Below are positions 45,169 through 53,388 of a stretch of 64,000 bases of DNA, one piece after another. Source of the stretch: Mucilaginibacter saanensis (GTDB taxonomy: Bacteria; Bacteroidota; Bacteroidia; Sphingobacteriales; Sphingobacteriaceae); contig NZ_JACHBZ010000006.1 of the NCBI RefSeq assembly GCF_014200575.1, positions 62,001 through 126,000 of the forward strand, in the 5' to 3' direction. Below the pieces are notes generated by a model. It was not told the origin of the DNA. It made no database searches and saw only the letters and a program-made list of their open reading frames with translations. The stretch's first letter is position 1; the number at the start of each line of letters is the position of its first letter. The translations under genes and the position numbers were made by a program.

Positions 45169-46437
45169 ATGACTGATATGGATAACGAAGCTGAAAATAA
45201 ACCACAGGAACCGCTTATCAATAAAAAAATAAGTCGGCGGCTTTTACTGGGTGGTGCAGCCACCACCGCAATTGTGGCCATGCAATCATCATTGGGCAAG
45301 TGGATACAGGTAGCGGCACAGCAACCGCTGTTAAAAGTTGATGATCCCACTAAAAGAATTGGTCCCGGGCCAACTGCGGTGGGTAAACGCTCTGTATTTG
45401 AGCATCCGGTACGTATTAAGTCAGATACGTCGTCGCGTACACCTTTGCAGGATCTGTATAGTTCACTAACCCCGTCAGATCTGCATTATGAGCGGCATCA
45501 TGCCGGTGTGCCGGTAATTGATCCGGATAAATATGAGCTCATGATACATGGCATGGTAGGCAAACCGATGGTATTTAAACTGGCCGATCTGAAAAGGTTT
45601 CCGTCGGTAACCCGCACCTGTTTTTTGGAATGTTCGGGCAATTTCAGATCGGGCAAGGAAACCATGACGCCGCAGGAAATTTGCGGCTTAACCAGTCAGA
45701 GCGAGTGGACAGGGGTGATGCTCTCTACCTTGTTCAGGGAAGTAGGTGTGCAGCCCAAAGCCACCTGGTTTTTGGCCGAAGGTTCTGACGCCGCTGTCAT
45801 GACCCGCAGTGTGCCGGTTAAAAAGGGCTTTGACGATGCCATGATAGTTTATGCCCAAAACGGCGAAGCTATACGCCCGGAACAAGGCTATCCGGCAAGG
45901 CTGCTGTTGCCCGGCTGGGAAGGTAATACCTGTGTAAAGTGGATACGCCGCATTGAACTGGCCGATGAGCCTTTTATGACGCGCGAGGAAACCTCTAAAT
46001 ACACCTACCCGGTGAAGGACAAAATAAGACAGTTCAGCTTTGAGATGGACGCCCGCTCCATCATCACTTATCCGGCTTATCCTAATCAGATGGAGCGTGG
46101 CTGGGTAGAGATCCGTGGTATTGCCTGGACAGGGCGCGGCAAAATAGTGCGGGTAGAGGTAAGCACCGATGCTGGGAAAACCTGGAGCGTGGCCCGCTTG
46201 CAGGAGCCCGTGCTGGATAAGGCTCATACTTATTTCAGGCACCTGTGGCAATGGAACGGCGATGAAACCGAGATCATGAGCCGCGCTATTGACGAAACCA
46301 ATTACACCCAGCCAACCCTGAGCCAGCTGGTAGATGCCCGCGGTGCCGATATTGGTGGCTATCACATGAACCCCATAACCGCCTGGCAAATAAAGCGCGA
46401 CGGCAAAGTTTTGTTTAAGCCCGAAAGCTGGAAATAA
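45169..46437 (+). CDS. SoxC-like molybdopterin sulfite dehydrogenase
   Basis: 422 aa. Twin-arginine signal ISRRLLLGG (R23, R24) marks export of the folded cofactor-bearing enzyme to the periplasm. Sulfite-oxidase fold: molybdenum-ligating Cys155 in FLECSGN, then LLLPGWEGNTCVKWIRRIEL and the C-terminal Mo-co dimerisation domain (about 300-415). SoxC/SorA-type enzymes oxidise sulfite, or sulfane sulfur in the Sox complex, and pass electrons to a cytochrome c, here the preceding gene. No SoxB, SoxYZ or SoxAX is visible, so a full Sox system is not supported by this window and a sulfite dehydrogenase role is more likely. Confidence 0.88.
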   Translation: MTDMDNEAENKPQEPLINKKISRRLLLGGAATTAIVAMQSSLGKWIQVAAQQPLLKVDDPTKRIGPGPTAVGKRSVFEHPVRIKSDTSSRTPLQDLYSSLTPSDLHYERHHAGVPVIDPDKYELMIHGMVGKPMVFKLADLKRFPSVTRTCFLECSGNFRSGKETMTPQEICGLTSQSEWTGVMLSTLFREVGVQPKATWFLAEGSDAAVMTRSVPVKKGFDDAMIVYAQNGEAIRPEQGYPARLLLPGWEGNTCVKWIRRIELADEPFMTREETSKYTYPVKDKIRQFSFEMDARSIITYPAYPNQMERGWVEIRGIAWTGRGKIVRVEVSTDAGKTWSVARLQEPVLDKAHTYFRHLWQWNGDETEIMSRAIDETNYTQPTLSQLVDARGADIGGYHMNPITAWQIKRDGKVLFKPESWK

Positions 46438-46446
46438 GCGGTAAAA

Positions 46447-46490
46447 CCGGGCATATCAACGGTTGAGTTATTCGGCTATTTTTTGCCCGG
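46447..46490 (+). terminator. Possible terminator after the sulfite dehydrogenase gene
   Basis: Seven-bp inverted repeat CCGGGCA/TGCCCGG around a loop of about 30 bases, 10 bases after the stop codon. The loop is long and no T-run follows, so this is a weak candidate. Confidence 0.35.
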
Positions 46491-46622
46491 AAAAATACTT
46501 AAGTCATTCTTTATTAATTACTTTCTTTAATGTGCAATATTTATAATTTTATGGCCTGATAAAATCCTAAATTCACGGCTCAAATTATCGAACGTAAAAA
46601 AAGCATCGCATATTAAATAAAA

Positions 46623-47432
46623 ATGAAAAAAGTAATTTTGGTAACCGGAGCATCCTCTGGTTTAGGCTTAGCTACGGCCAATGCACTTTCGGCTCAGGGA
46701 CATACCGTTTATGGCACCAGCCGCGATATTAAACGCATAAAAGATTTGGCATTTAGCCCACTGCAAATGGACGTTACCGACGATGCATCGGTAACTGCTG
46801 CCGTGGCTAAAGTAATTAAAGCCGAAGGTAAGATTGATGTACTGGTAAACAATGCCGGTAACGGCATTACCGGTCCTTTATATGCTATGCCTGTTGACGC
46901 TGCAAAAAAACAGTTCGAGGTTAACTTTTTTGGTGTGGTGCGGGTATGCAGCGCGGTTTTGCCGGGCATGATTGATAAGAAAGAGGGTCTGGTGATCAAT
47001 ATTGGTTCATTAGCCGGTTTGTTTGGTTTGCCCTATCAGGGCTTATACAGCGCATCAAAGTTTGCTATTGAGGGTTACTCACAAAGCCTGCGCATGGAAT
47101 TGCAAAATACAGGTGTTAAAGTTTCGGTAATTAACCCCGGCGACTTTAAAACAGATTTTACCGGCAGCCGCGAAAAACTACCTTTTACCCTACCTAATGA
47201 ACAGTTGAAAAAGGAGTTTGAAGCGGCCGTTGCCAGCATGGAAAAAGATGAAAGCATTGGTGGCGATCCGGGTAAGGTAGCCGCACAGGTTTGCAAAATA
47301 GTAGGCAAATCAAAACCGGCACATAACTATCTGGTAGGGGCTCTGGGGCAAACCATTGTACCTACACTTAAAGCCATACTGCCAGGCTCTATATTTGTAA
47401 AGTTGATGAATGATCATTACGGGATTAAATAA
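46623..47432 (+). CDS. Short-chain dehydrogenase/reductase
   Basis: 269 aa classical SDR: TGASSGLG (8-15), NNAG, and the catalytic YSASK pattern. Arg in GTSRD after the second strand suggests NADP(H). The C-terminal part (VLPGSIFVKLMNDHYGIK) is like uncharacterised short-chain oxidoreductases and not like fatty-acid FabG. It has its own 185-base upstream gap, so it is probably outside the sulfur operon. Substrate unknown. Confidence 0.85.
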   Translation: MKKVILVTGASSGLGLATANALSAQGHTVYGTSRDIKRIKDLAFSPLQMDVTDDASVTAAVAKVIKAEGKIDVLVNNAGNGITGPLYAMPVDAAKKQFEVNFFGVVRVCSAVLPGMIDKKEGLVINIGSLAGLFGLPYQGLYSASKFAIEGYSQSLRMELQNTGVKVSVINPGDFKTDFTGSREKLPFTLPNEQLKKEFEAAVASMEKDESIGGDPGKVAAQVCKIVGKSKPAHNYLVGALGQTIVPTLKAILPGSIFVKLMNDHYGIK

Positions 47433-47478
47433 TATTTAGGGAACGGTTACTCCATCAACTGCTCGCTGTTCATCAACA

Positions 47479-48804
47479 ATGAAAGAAAAAAACGATAAAA
47501 AAACCATCTGGGCATGGGCCATGTTTGATTGGGCCAACCAGTCATACAACATGGTGATTACCTCCACCATATTTCCTGCTTATTACGTAGGTATAACGCA
47601 GGATAAAAATCCGGGAGGTATGGTTACCTTTTTCGGGCATAAGTATGTAAACACGGTGCTATCCAACTATGTATTAGGTGCATCATACCTGCTTATTGTG
47701 CTCTTATTGCCCATACTTACCTCCATTGCCGATTATAAGGGGCAAAAAAAGCTCTATTTACAGATATTTACCTGGATGGGTAGCCTGGCTTGTTTCGGAT
47801 TGTTCTTTTTTCAGATGAAAACGTTTGAATTTGGCATGATCTGTTTTGGACTGGCATCTGTAGGCTATTGCGGTGGTTTTGTGTTTTATAACTCCTATTT
47901 ACCCCAGATAGCCACTATTGACAAGCAGGACGCCGTAAGCGGCAAGGGCTTTATTTATGGCTTTGCAGGCAGCATAGTTGTACAACTACTTTGTTTTGTA
48001 TTTGTACTGGGCCATAAGTGGTTTGGTATCACCGAAGATTTTTCGGCGCGGCTTTCCTTCCTTATTGTAGCTGTATGGTGGATTGGTTTCTCGCTGATAC
48101 CATTTTACCTGTTGCCTAAGGGCGTACCCAACGCGGGCTCGCACCAGTACAATGTGTTTACCGGTGGGTTTAAGGAGTTGGCCAAGGTTTGGAAAAAAGT
48201 AGGTCAGCTGCCGTTATTAAAACGGTTTTTGCCCGCATTCTTTTTTTACTCGGTAGGGGTACAAACCATTATGCTGGTAGCCGCTAATTTTGCCGCCAAA
48301 GAGTTAAAAATGCCCGACGACGATCTGATCACCATTATTCTTATTATTCAGGTGGTAGCCATTATCGGCGCAACCATTACCGTAAAGGCTTCGGAGCGGT
48401 TTGGTAATGTAAAGGCCTTATCGGTAGTAGTAGCTATCTGGTGTTTAATATGTGCCGGGGTATATTTTATTGCCAATGCCAGCCAGTTTTATGTGGCCGC
48501 AGCTTTTGTAGGTTTAGTAATGGGGGGCGTCCAGTCCCTGTCACGTTCTACTTTTTCAAAGTTTATCCCGCCAAATATTCCGGATACAGCATCTTATTTC
48601 AGCTTTTATGACGTTACCGAAAAGCTATCCATTGTAGTTGGCCTGTTCACGTTTGGCTTTGTTGAATCAACAACCGGCGAAATGCGCGATTCGGCTCTGG
48701 TGCTGGATGGCTTCTTTATTTTAGGCTTTTTACTGCTGGTATCCCTGTTGCTTTTTCAGAAAAAAAATACGGCCATTGAGGCTGGGGAAGTTGCTTCGGC
48801 TTAA
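47479..48804 (+). CDS. UMF1-type MFS transporter (Atg22-like)
   Basis: 441 aa with about twelve membrane helices. AMFDWANQSYNMVITSTIFP at the N-terminus, GYCGGFVFYNSYLPQIA and SRSTFSKFIPPNIPDTASYF (about 354-373) are the family marks of UMF1 proteins, named for the yeast vacuolar effluxer Atg22, which releases amino acids. The bacterial substrate is unknown. Possibly co-transcribed with the SDR 46 bases upstream. Confidence 0.88.
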   Translation: MKEKNDKKTIWAWAMFDWANQSYNMVITSTIFPAYYVGITQDKNPGGMVTFFGHKYVNTVLSNYVLGASYLLIVLLLPILTSIADYKGQKKLYLQIFTWMGSLACFGLFFFQMKTFEFGMICFGLASVGYCGGFVFYNSYLPQIATIDKQDAVSGKGFIYGFAGSIVVQLLCFVFVLGHKWFGITEDFSARLSFLIVAVWWIGFSLIPFYLLPKGVPNAGSHQYNVFTGGFKELAKVWKKVGQLPLLKRFLPAFFFYSVGVQTIMLVAANFAAKELKMPDDDLITIILIIQVVAIIGATITVKASERFGNVKALSVVVAIWCLICAGVYFIANASQFYVAAAFVGLVMGGVQSLSRSTFSKFIPPNIPDTASYFSFYDVTEKLSIVVGLFTFGFVESTTGEMRDSALVLDGFFILGFLLLVSLLLFQKKNTAIEAGEVASA

Positions 48805-48807
48805 TAA

Positions 48808-48840
48808 CCTCACCCAACCCTCTCCAAAGGAGAGGGCTTT
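48808..48840. repeat. Extragenic palindrome copy 1 (CCCTCTCC...GGAGAGGG)
   Basis: A 33-base unit with the perfect 8-bp hairpin CCCTCTCC-AAA-GGAGAGGG followed by CTTT. It lies just after the UMF1 stop and may also act as a terminator. The second copy at 49004-49036 is identical. Confidence 0.8.
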
Positions 48841-48912
48841 ACACTCTGCTTGCGCGAGCTTGCAGCCTGTGTGCAACATAAGTTTCAGCTTTCAGCTGAA
48901 TTATAAAGCCGG

Positions 48913-48937
48913 AGGCTTTAACCTTGTAACCCACGAG
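48913..48937. repeat. Extragenic direct repeat, copy 1
   Basis: 25-base element beginning AGGCTTTAACCTTGTA and ending CCCACGAG, repeated with a single base change at 48973-48997. Part of a mosaic of short repeats between the UMF1 and Hsp70 genes. Confidence 0.7.
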
Positions 48938-48972
48938 ATACGCTGCGCTAATCTCGCGGGAGCAAAACAAAT

Positions 48973-48997
48973 AGGCTTTAACCTTGTAGCCCACGAG
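48973..48997. repeat. Extragenic direct repeat, copy 2
   Basis: Second copy of the 25-base element at 48913-48937 (24 of 25 identical), directly before the second palindrome unit. Confidence 0.7.
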
Positions 48998-49003
48998 CGA
49001 AAG

Positions 49004-49036
49004 CCTCACCCAACCCTCTCCAAAGGAGAGGGCTTT
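49004..49036. repeat. Extragenic palindrome copy 2 (CCCTCTCC...GGAGAGGG)
   Basis: Identical to the unit at 48808-48840, same orientation, 196 bases later. Together with the 25-base repeats it fills the 338-base gap between the UMF1 and Hsp70 genes, which otherwise holds only the Hsp70 promoter. Confidence 0.8.
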
Positions 49037-49114
49037 AAAATTCCGCTCGCACGGGCTTGCGATACAAAAAACATAATTCGAGATTGAAAAGACACACCAT
49101 CAATCAAAACTAAG

Positions 49115-49122
49115 TACATTTG
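49115..49122 (+). promoter_or_regulatory. -7 promoter box of the Hsp70 gene
   Basis: TACATTTG, followed by CGGC, a close match to the TAnnTTTG(C) box, 20 bases before the ATG. The nearest TTG (49084-49086) is too far upstream for an ideal -33 element, so the -7 box is the main evidence. Confidence 0.5.
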
Positions 49123-49142
49123 CGGCTTGTTAAGTTAATACA

Positions 49143-50999
49143 ATGGCTAAAGTTTCTATCAACCTGGCAACAGGTTCCATACAAAAAGAAGATATTATTG
49201 TTGGTATTGATCTGGGTACTACCAACTCTTTGGTGGCGTTCATTAATCCCGATAAAAATCCGCAGGTTATCAATGATACCGGTAAAGGTGTTTTAGTGCC
49301 TTCTGTAGTGCATTTTGGACCTGCCGGCGATGTTTTGGTGGGTAAGGAAGCGAAAGACTTTTTAGTTACTGATCCGCAAAATACTGTTTTCTCGGTTAAG
49401 CGTTTGCTTGGTCGCAGTTATCATGATATTGAAAATTATAAAGATTTTTTCTCGTACAAAGTTATTGACGATGATACGGAGAGCCTGGTAAAAATTAAAG
49501 TGGGCGATAAATTTTATACCCCTATAGAATTATCGGCACTCATATTAAAAGAATTAAAGGCCCGTGCCGAGCATGCCATTAAAACCCCGGTTAACCGCGC
49601 GGTTATTACCGTACCTGCTTATTTTAATGATTCGCAGCGCCAGGCTACCCGCGATGCCGGTAAGCTGGCCGGTTTGGATGTTTTACGCATCGTGAATGAA
49701 CCAACTGCCGCCAGTTTGGCTTATGGTATTGGTTTAAATCCGGAGGAAACAAAAACTATTGCTGTTTATGATTTAGGCGGTGGCACATTTGATGTATCCA
49801 TACTGCAAATTCAAAACGGCATTTTTGAGGTATTGGCTACCAACGGCGATACGTTTTTAGGCGGTGATGATTTTGACCGCATTATTGTTGACTACTGGAT
49901 AGAAAAAAATAACCTGAACCGGGCCGATATTATAGCTAATAATGAACTTGCCCAGCAGCTTCGCCTTAAAGCTGAAGAAGCGAAGAAGGCGTTTGCCCAC
50001 CAAAGCCTGTTTAACGAAAGGATAGGCGATATCTGGTGTACGCTTGACCGCACTGCTTTTGACCAACTGATATTACCCAAGGTACAGCAAACCATTACCT
50101 GCTGCCAAAATGCACTGAAAGATGCAAAACTAACCATTAGCGAGATAGATGAGGTGGTGATGGTTGGCGGATCAACCCGTACGGCGCTGGTTAAAAAGAT
50201 GGTTGCTGAATTTTTCGGTCGCCCGGTACATGATGAACTGAACCCTGATGAGGTAGTTGCCTTGGGCGCTGCTATACAGGCAGATATACTGGCCGGTAAC
50301 CGTAAGGATATTTTATTGCTTGATGTTACCCCACTTTCCCTGGGTATCGAAACTATGGGTGGTTTAATGGATGTGATCATCCCGCGTAACTCCAAAGTAC
50401 CTACCAAGGGCGGCAGGCAGTACACTACTTCTATTGACGGACAGGTAAATATGAAAATTGCCGTTTACCAGGGTGAGCGCGACCTGATTAAAGAAAATCG
50501 TAAACTGGCCGAGTTTAACCTGAAAGGCATACCATCAATGCCGGCAGGTTTCCCTAAGGTTGATATTAATTTTTTACTGAATGCCGATGGCATACTTACT
50601 ATACAGGCCATTGAACTGCGCTCCGGTGTTAAGCAGGAGGTAGAGGTGAAGCCTACTTACGGCATCACTGATGAGCAGGTGGAGCAGATGTTAATGGATA
50701 GCATTACCCATGCTAAAGATGATGTAAGCCAGCGTATGCTGATAGAGGCCCGTACAGAGGGCGAGCAAATGGTGTACACTGTGGAACGCTTTTTGCAAAA
50801 GAACGGCAGTTATGTTACTATTGAAGAAACTGAAAAAACCAATGAGCACATTGCCGCATTAAAAGCAGCCATAGCTACTGGGGATAAAGATCTGATATTG
50901 AAACATATTGACGAGATAAATGAATTTACGCGTCCGTTTGCCGAACGCTTGATGGATCAGGCTATTAGTACAGCTATGCGCGGAAAAAGTATTGAATAA
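49143..50999 (+). CDS. hscA: Hsp70-family chaperone, HscA-like
   Basis: 618 aa, shorter than DnaK and with a 20-residue lead before the first phosphate-binding loop, as in HscA. ATPase motifs GIDLGTTNS (about 21-29), [20 protein letters not shown] (about 156-175), [10 protein letters not shown] (about 210-219) and [14 protein letters not shown]; then substrate-binding domain ([19 protein letters not shown]) and helical lid. HscA assists transfer of Fe-S clusters from the IscU scaffold. No isc genes are next to it; HscB and IscU would have to be elsewhere. The alternative is a second DnaK-like protein. It has its own promoter box. Confidence 0.8.
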   Translation: MAKVSINLATGSIQKEDIIVGIDLGTTNSLVAFINPDKNPQVINDTGKGVLVPSVVHFGPAGDVLVGKEAKDFLVTDPQNTVFSVKRLLGRSYHDIENYKDFFSYKVIDDDTESLVKIKVGDKFYTPIELSALILKELKARAEHAIKTPVNRAVITVPAYFNDSQRQATRDAGKLAGLDVLRIVNEPTAASLAYGIGLNPEETKTIAVYDLGGGTFDVSILQIQNGIFEVLATNGDTFLGGDDFDRIIVDYWIEKNNLNRADIIANNELAQQLRLKAEEAKKAFAHQSLFNERIGDIWCTLDRTAFDQLILPKVQQTITCCQNALKDAKLTISEIDEVVMVGGSTRTALVKKMVAEFFGRPVHDELNPDEVVALGAAIQADILAGNRKDILLLDVTPLSLGIETMGGLMDVIIPRNSKVPTKGGRQYTTSIDGQVNMKIAVYQGERDLIKENRKLAEFNLKGIPSMPAGFPKVDINFLLNADGILTIQAIELRSGVKQEVEVKPTYGITDEQVEQMLMDSITHAKDDVSQRMLIEARTEGEQMVYTVERFLQKNGSYVTIEETEKTNEHIAALKAAIATGDKDLILKHIDEINEFTRPFAERLMDQAISTAMRGKSIE

Positions 51000-51023
51000 T
51001 ATACACAGTAAAAGCTTTATACA

Positions 51024-52040
51024 TTGAGGAGAATAACAACAATATTGGTACTATTAGCAGTTACGGCTGTTTGTTTAACGGGTTCTTTTCATAAAGCTGA
51101 TGCACATATTTATTTAAGGCCCTGGGTTAAGGACACTTTACTTAAGAGCACGCCTGCAATTGATACCCTGCAGTACGATTCCTTAATGAAACGACTGGCC
51201 AATGGCGATAAAACAGGCTTGTGGCCAGTAAAGAATTCGCCGTTGCCGTTACCCGGTGCTATTTTGCCCTTTAACCGTATAGTGGCCTATTATGGCAATA
51301 TGTATTCAAAAAACATGGGGATTTTAGGGCAATATCCGCCTAAAACCATGTTGGCAAAACTTAAGGACGAAGTAAAGAATTGGGAGGCCGCCGACCCTAA
51401 CACGCCGGTAATACCTGCCCTGCACTACATTTGTGTAACCGCCCAGGCCGACCCGGGCCGTAATGGTTTACACAGTTTACGGATGCCTTTTAAGCAGATA
51501 GACAGCGTGCTGAATATGGCCAAAAGTATTAATGCCCTGGTGTTTTTAGATATACAGGTAGGGTACAGCACGGTACAAACTGAGCTGCCGCTATTAGAAA
51601 AATACCTGCGCCTGCCCAACGTACATTTTGGTATCGACCCGGAGTTTTCTATGAAGGAGGGAAGCGTACCCGGCAAGCGCATTGGCACTTTTGATGCTGA
51701 TGATATTAATTACGTAACCGGCTATTTAAGCTCGCTGGTTAAAAAATATAACCTGCCTCCAAAAGTATTTGTAGTACACCGCTTTACCAAGCGTATGGTA
51801 ACCAATTACAAGGATATTAAACTGCGCAAAGATGTTCAGTTTGTAATGGATATGGATGGCTGGGGTGGCCCCGAACTTAAAAAAGGTACCTACAAATACT
51901 TTGTAGCTCAGGAACCCGTACAGTTTACCGGTTTTAAATTATTCTATAAAAACGACATCAAAAACGCCCCTCACCGTATGCTTACTCCGCAAGAGGTGTT
52001 GAGTTTAAAACCAAGTCCTATTTATATACAGTATCAGTAA
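51024..52040 (+). CDS. Secreted protein of unknown family, TTG start
   Basis: 338 aa. The frame begins TTG-AGG-AGA; a stop codon lies five codons upstream and the next ATG is near residue 55, which would remove the clear signal peptide (about 1-27, ILVLLAVTAVCLTG, cleavage after ADA). TTG is thus the likely start. The mature part has alternating strand/helix segments such as NALVFLDIQVG, VHFGIDPEFSMKEG and VQFVMDMDGWGG, suggesting a TIM-barrel-like fold with conserved acidic residues (D and E in IDPEF), which could be a glycoside hydrolase or polysaccharide-related enzyme. No specific family is recognised. It follows the Hsp70 gene by 24 bases. Confidence 0.7.
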   Translation: MRRITTILVLLAVTAVCLTGSFHKADAHIYLRPWVKDTLLKSTPAIDTLQYDSLMKRLANGDKTGLWPVKNSPLPLPGAILPFNRIVAYYGNMYSKNMGILGQYPPKTMLAKLKDEVKNWEAADPNTPVIPALHYICVTAQADPGRNGLHSLRMPFKQIDSVLNMAKSINALVFLDIQVGYSTVQTELPLLEKYLRLPNVHFGIDPEFSMKEGSVPGKRIGTFDADDINYVTGYLSSLVKKYNLPPKVFVVHRFTKRMVTNYKDIKLRKDVQFVMDMDGWGGPELKKGTYKYFVAQEPVQFTGFKLFYKNDIKNAPHRMLTPQEVLSLKPSPIYIQYQ

Positions 52041-52060
52041 GGCTATACGTCGAAAAGCCC

Positions 52061-52125
52061 GTCATACTCCGTCGAAGCATCGGGTGTAGAGGCCTGCCCA
52101 CCATGCTTCGACGGAGCTCAGCATG
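52061..52125. repeat. Dispersed extragenic inverted repeat
   Basis: A perfect 14-bp inverted repeat (CTCCGTCGAAGCAT, 52067-52080, with ATGCTTCGACGGAG, 52103-52116) and outer arms GTCAT/ATGAC. The sequence resembles a repeat often found between genes in Sphingobacteriaceae and relatives. It lies between two converging genes, where it may also stop transcription from both sides. Confidence 0.75.
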
Positions 52126-52179
52126 ACATCCTGCTTATTAAAAGGAAATGACGTTTTAGATTATTAATCGTTATCCTCT

Positions 52180-53220
52180 TTACTCAGCGGGAACAGCTAA
52201 CGCAATGCCCGTCTTTAAAGGTATCCCAAATTTTGGCGATCCATCTTTGTTCCAGCTGAACTTTTGTGCCCGTGGCGAGCGATCTTTACCGCATCCCTGG
52301 CCTGGTTTGGAGTTGGCGTGATACAATATCCAATCCTCTTTACCATTGGGCGATTTGAAGAAAGAATTATGTCCCGGCGCATACACTTCATTTGCGGGCG
52401 ACTGCTTAAACACCGGCTCTGTTGATTTTTTCCATGATGCTGGGTCAAGTAAATCTCTATTGGCAGTTGTGCTAAGCATACCCAGTGCATAATAATCTGT
52501 CCAGCAGCCGCTTGCCGAGTAAATAAGGAATAGCTGATTGTTGTGCTGTAGTATCTCTGGTCCTTCGTTCACATTTACATGTGCAGGGTCATGGTCATCA
52601 TGTAAGTCGCCATATTTTTCCCATTGATATTCAGGGCTTGATATTTTAACCCTTTGCCCGGTTACGGTTAGGGGATCTTTCATTTTTGCGATGTAGATAT
52701 TCTGTTGCCCGTTGGCATCACCTTCCCAACCGGCCCATATCAGGTATAGCTGACCTTTATTTTCAAATACAGAACCATCAATTGCCCATTTATTGGTACT
52801 GTCGCCAATTTTCCCCTTAAAGCTCCAGTCGCCCTGTGTCGGATCGGCCGATGGGTTTTCAAGCACATATAAGCGGTGATTGTTGTTATTGCCGTCATCG
52901 GCAGCAAAATACATGTACCATTTCCCGCTTAAAAAATGCAGCTCTGGTGCCCACAGTTCTTTGGAATGTGCCGTACCTGCAGGAGGCGTCCATATCACTT
53001 TTTTTTCAGCTTTATTCAGATCGGTTAACCGTTTGGTTTTCCAGATCACGAGGTTACCTCCGGTGGAGTTGGTGTAATAATAATATCCTTTCTGATAGAT
53101 AACCCAGGGATCGGCACCTGATTGCAGCAGGGGATTGGTAAAGGTTGCAGCTCCCTTGTGCTGCGCAAAACAGAGGAGAGTTATGGTCAAAAAGAAAAAT
53201 GTGGTTATTATCTTCTTCAT
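52180..53220 (-). CDS. Glycoside hydrolase family 43 (arabinosidase/xylosidase-type)
   Basis: 346 aa with signal peptide (about 1-19, ending CFAQ). Five-bladed propeller of family GH43 with its three acidic residues: general base Asp37 (SGADPW), pKa modulator Asp148 (AIDGS) and general acid Glu219 (NEGPEI). No carbohydrate-binding module. Typical activity is release of arabinose (or xylose) from side chains of plant polysaccharides. No lipobox Cys, so likely periplasmic. Transcribed in the same direction as the neighbouring hybrid sensor, with possible control elements at 53331-53388. Confidence 0.88.
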   Translation of the reverse strand: MKKIITTFFFLTITLLCFAQHKGAATFTNPLLQSGADPWVIYQKGYYYYTNSTGGNLVIWKTKRLTDLNKAEKKVIWTPPAGTAHSKELWAPELHFLSGKWYMYFAADDGNNNNHRLYVLENPSADPTQGDWSFKGKIGDSTNKWAIDGSVFENKGQLYLIWAGWEGDANGQQNIYIAKMKDPLTVTGQRVKISSPEYQWEKYGDLHDDHDPAHVNVNEGPEILQHNNQLFLIYSASGCWTDYYALGMLSTTANRDLLDPASWKKSTEPVFKQSPANEVYAPGHNSFFKSPNGKEDWILYHANSKPGQGCGKDRSPRAQKFSWNKDGSPKFGIPLKTGIALAVPAE

Positions 53221-53330
53221 ATTATAGATTGTTCATTATTTGATATTTAGTGGCAACACCAATAAAGTGCTCGTATACAGTGTTTTGTTTTAAGGTTTTG
53301 TATTTAAGCTATTGATTACCATGTGTTTAT

Positions 53331-53388
53331 TAATGTTCATGAGCGTTCATAGGTCGTGAATGTGAACATTAGGACTTACAACGCTCAT
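53331..53388. promoter_or_regulatory. Interlocked inverted repeats between the hybrid sensor and GH43 genes
   Basis: Two perfect 9-bp inverted repeats overlap: TAATGTTCA/TGAACATTA (53331-53339 with 53363-53371) and ATGAGCGTT/AACGCTCAT (53339-53347 with 53380-53388). They could pair as an H-type pseudoknot in RNA, or mark protein-binding sites upstream of GH43. The right end touches the sensor's stop codon, so a role as a terminator is also possible. Confidence 0.4.

Noticed and set aside
44531..46437. Complete Sox thiosulfate-oxidation system
   Set aside because: Only SoxC- and SoxD-like genes are present; no SoxAX, SoxYZ or SoxB is visible in the window.
40099..46437. Integrated mobile element at the tRNA-Cys
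   Set aside because: No integrase, transposase or second copy of the tRNA end could be seen downstream.
48808..49036. CRISPR array
   Set aside because: Only two copies of each repeat, palindromic hairpins with unequal spacing, and no cas genes.
48776..49087. 103-residue open frame across the repeat region
   Set aside because: It runs out of the UMF1 gene in another frame and through extragenic palindromes, so it is not a gene.
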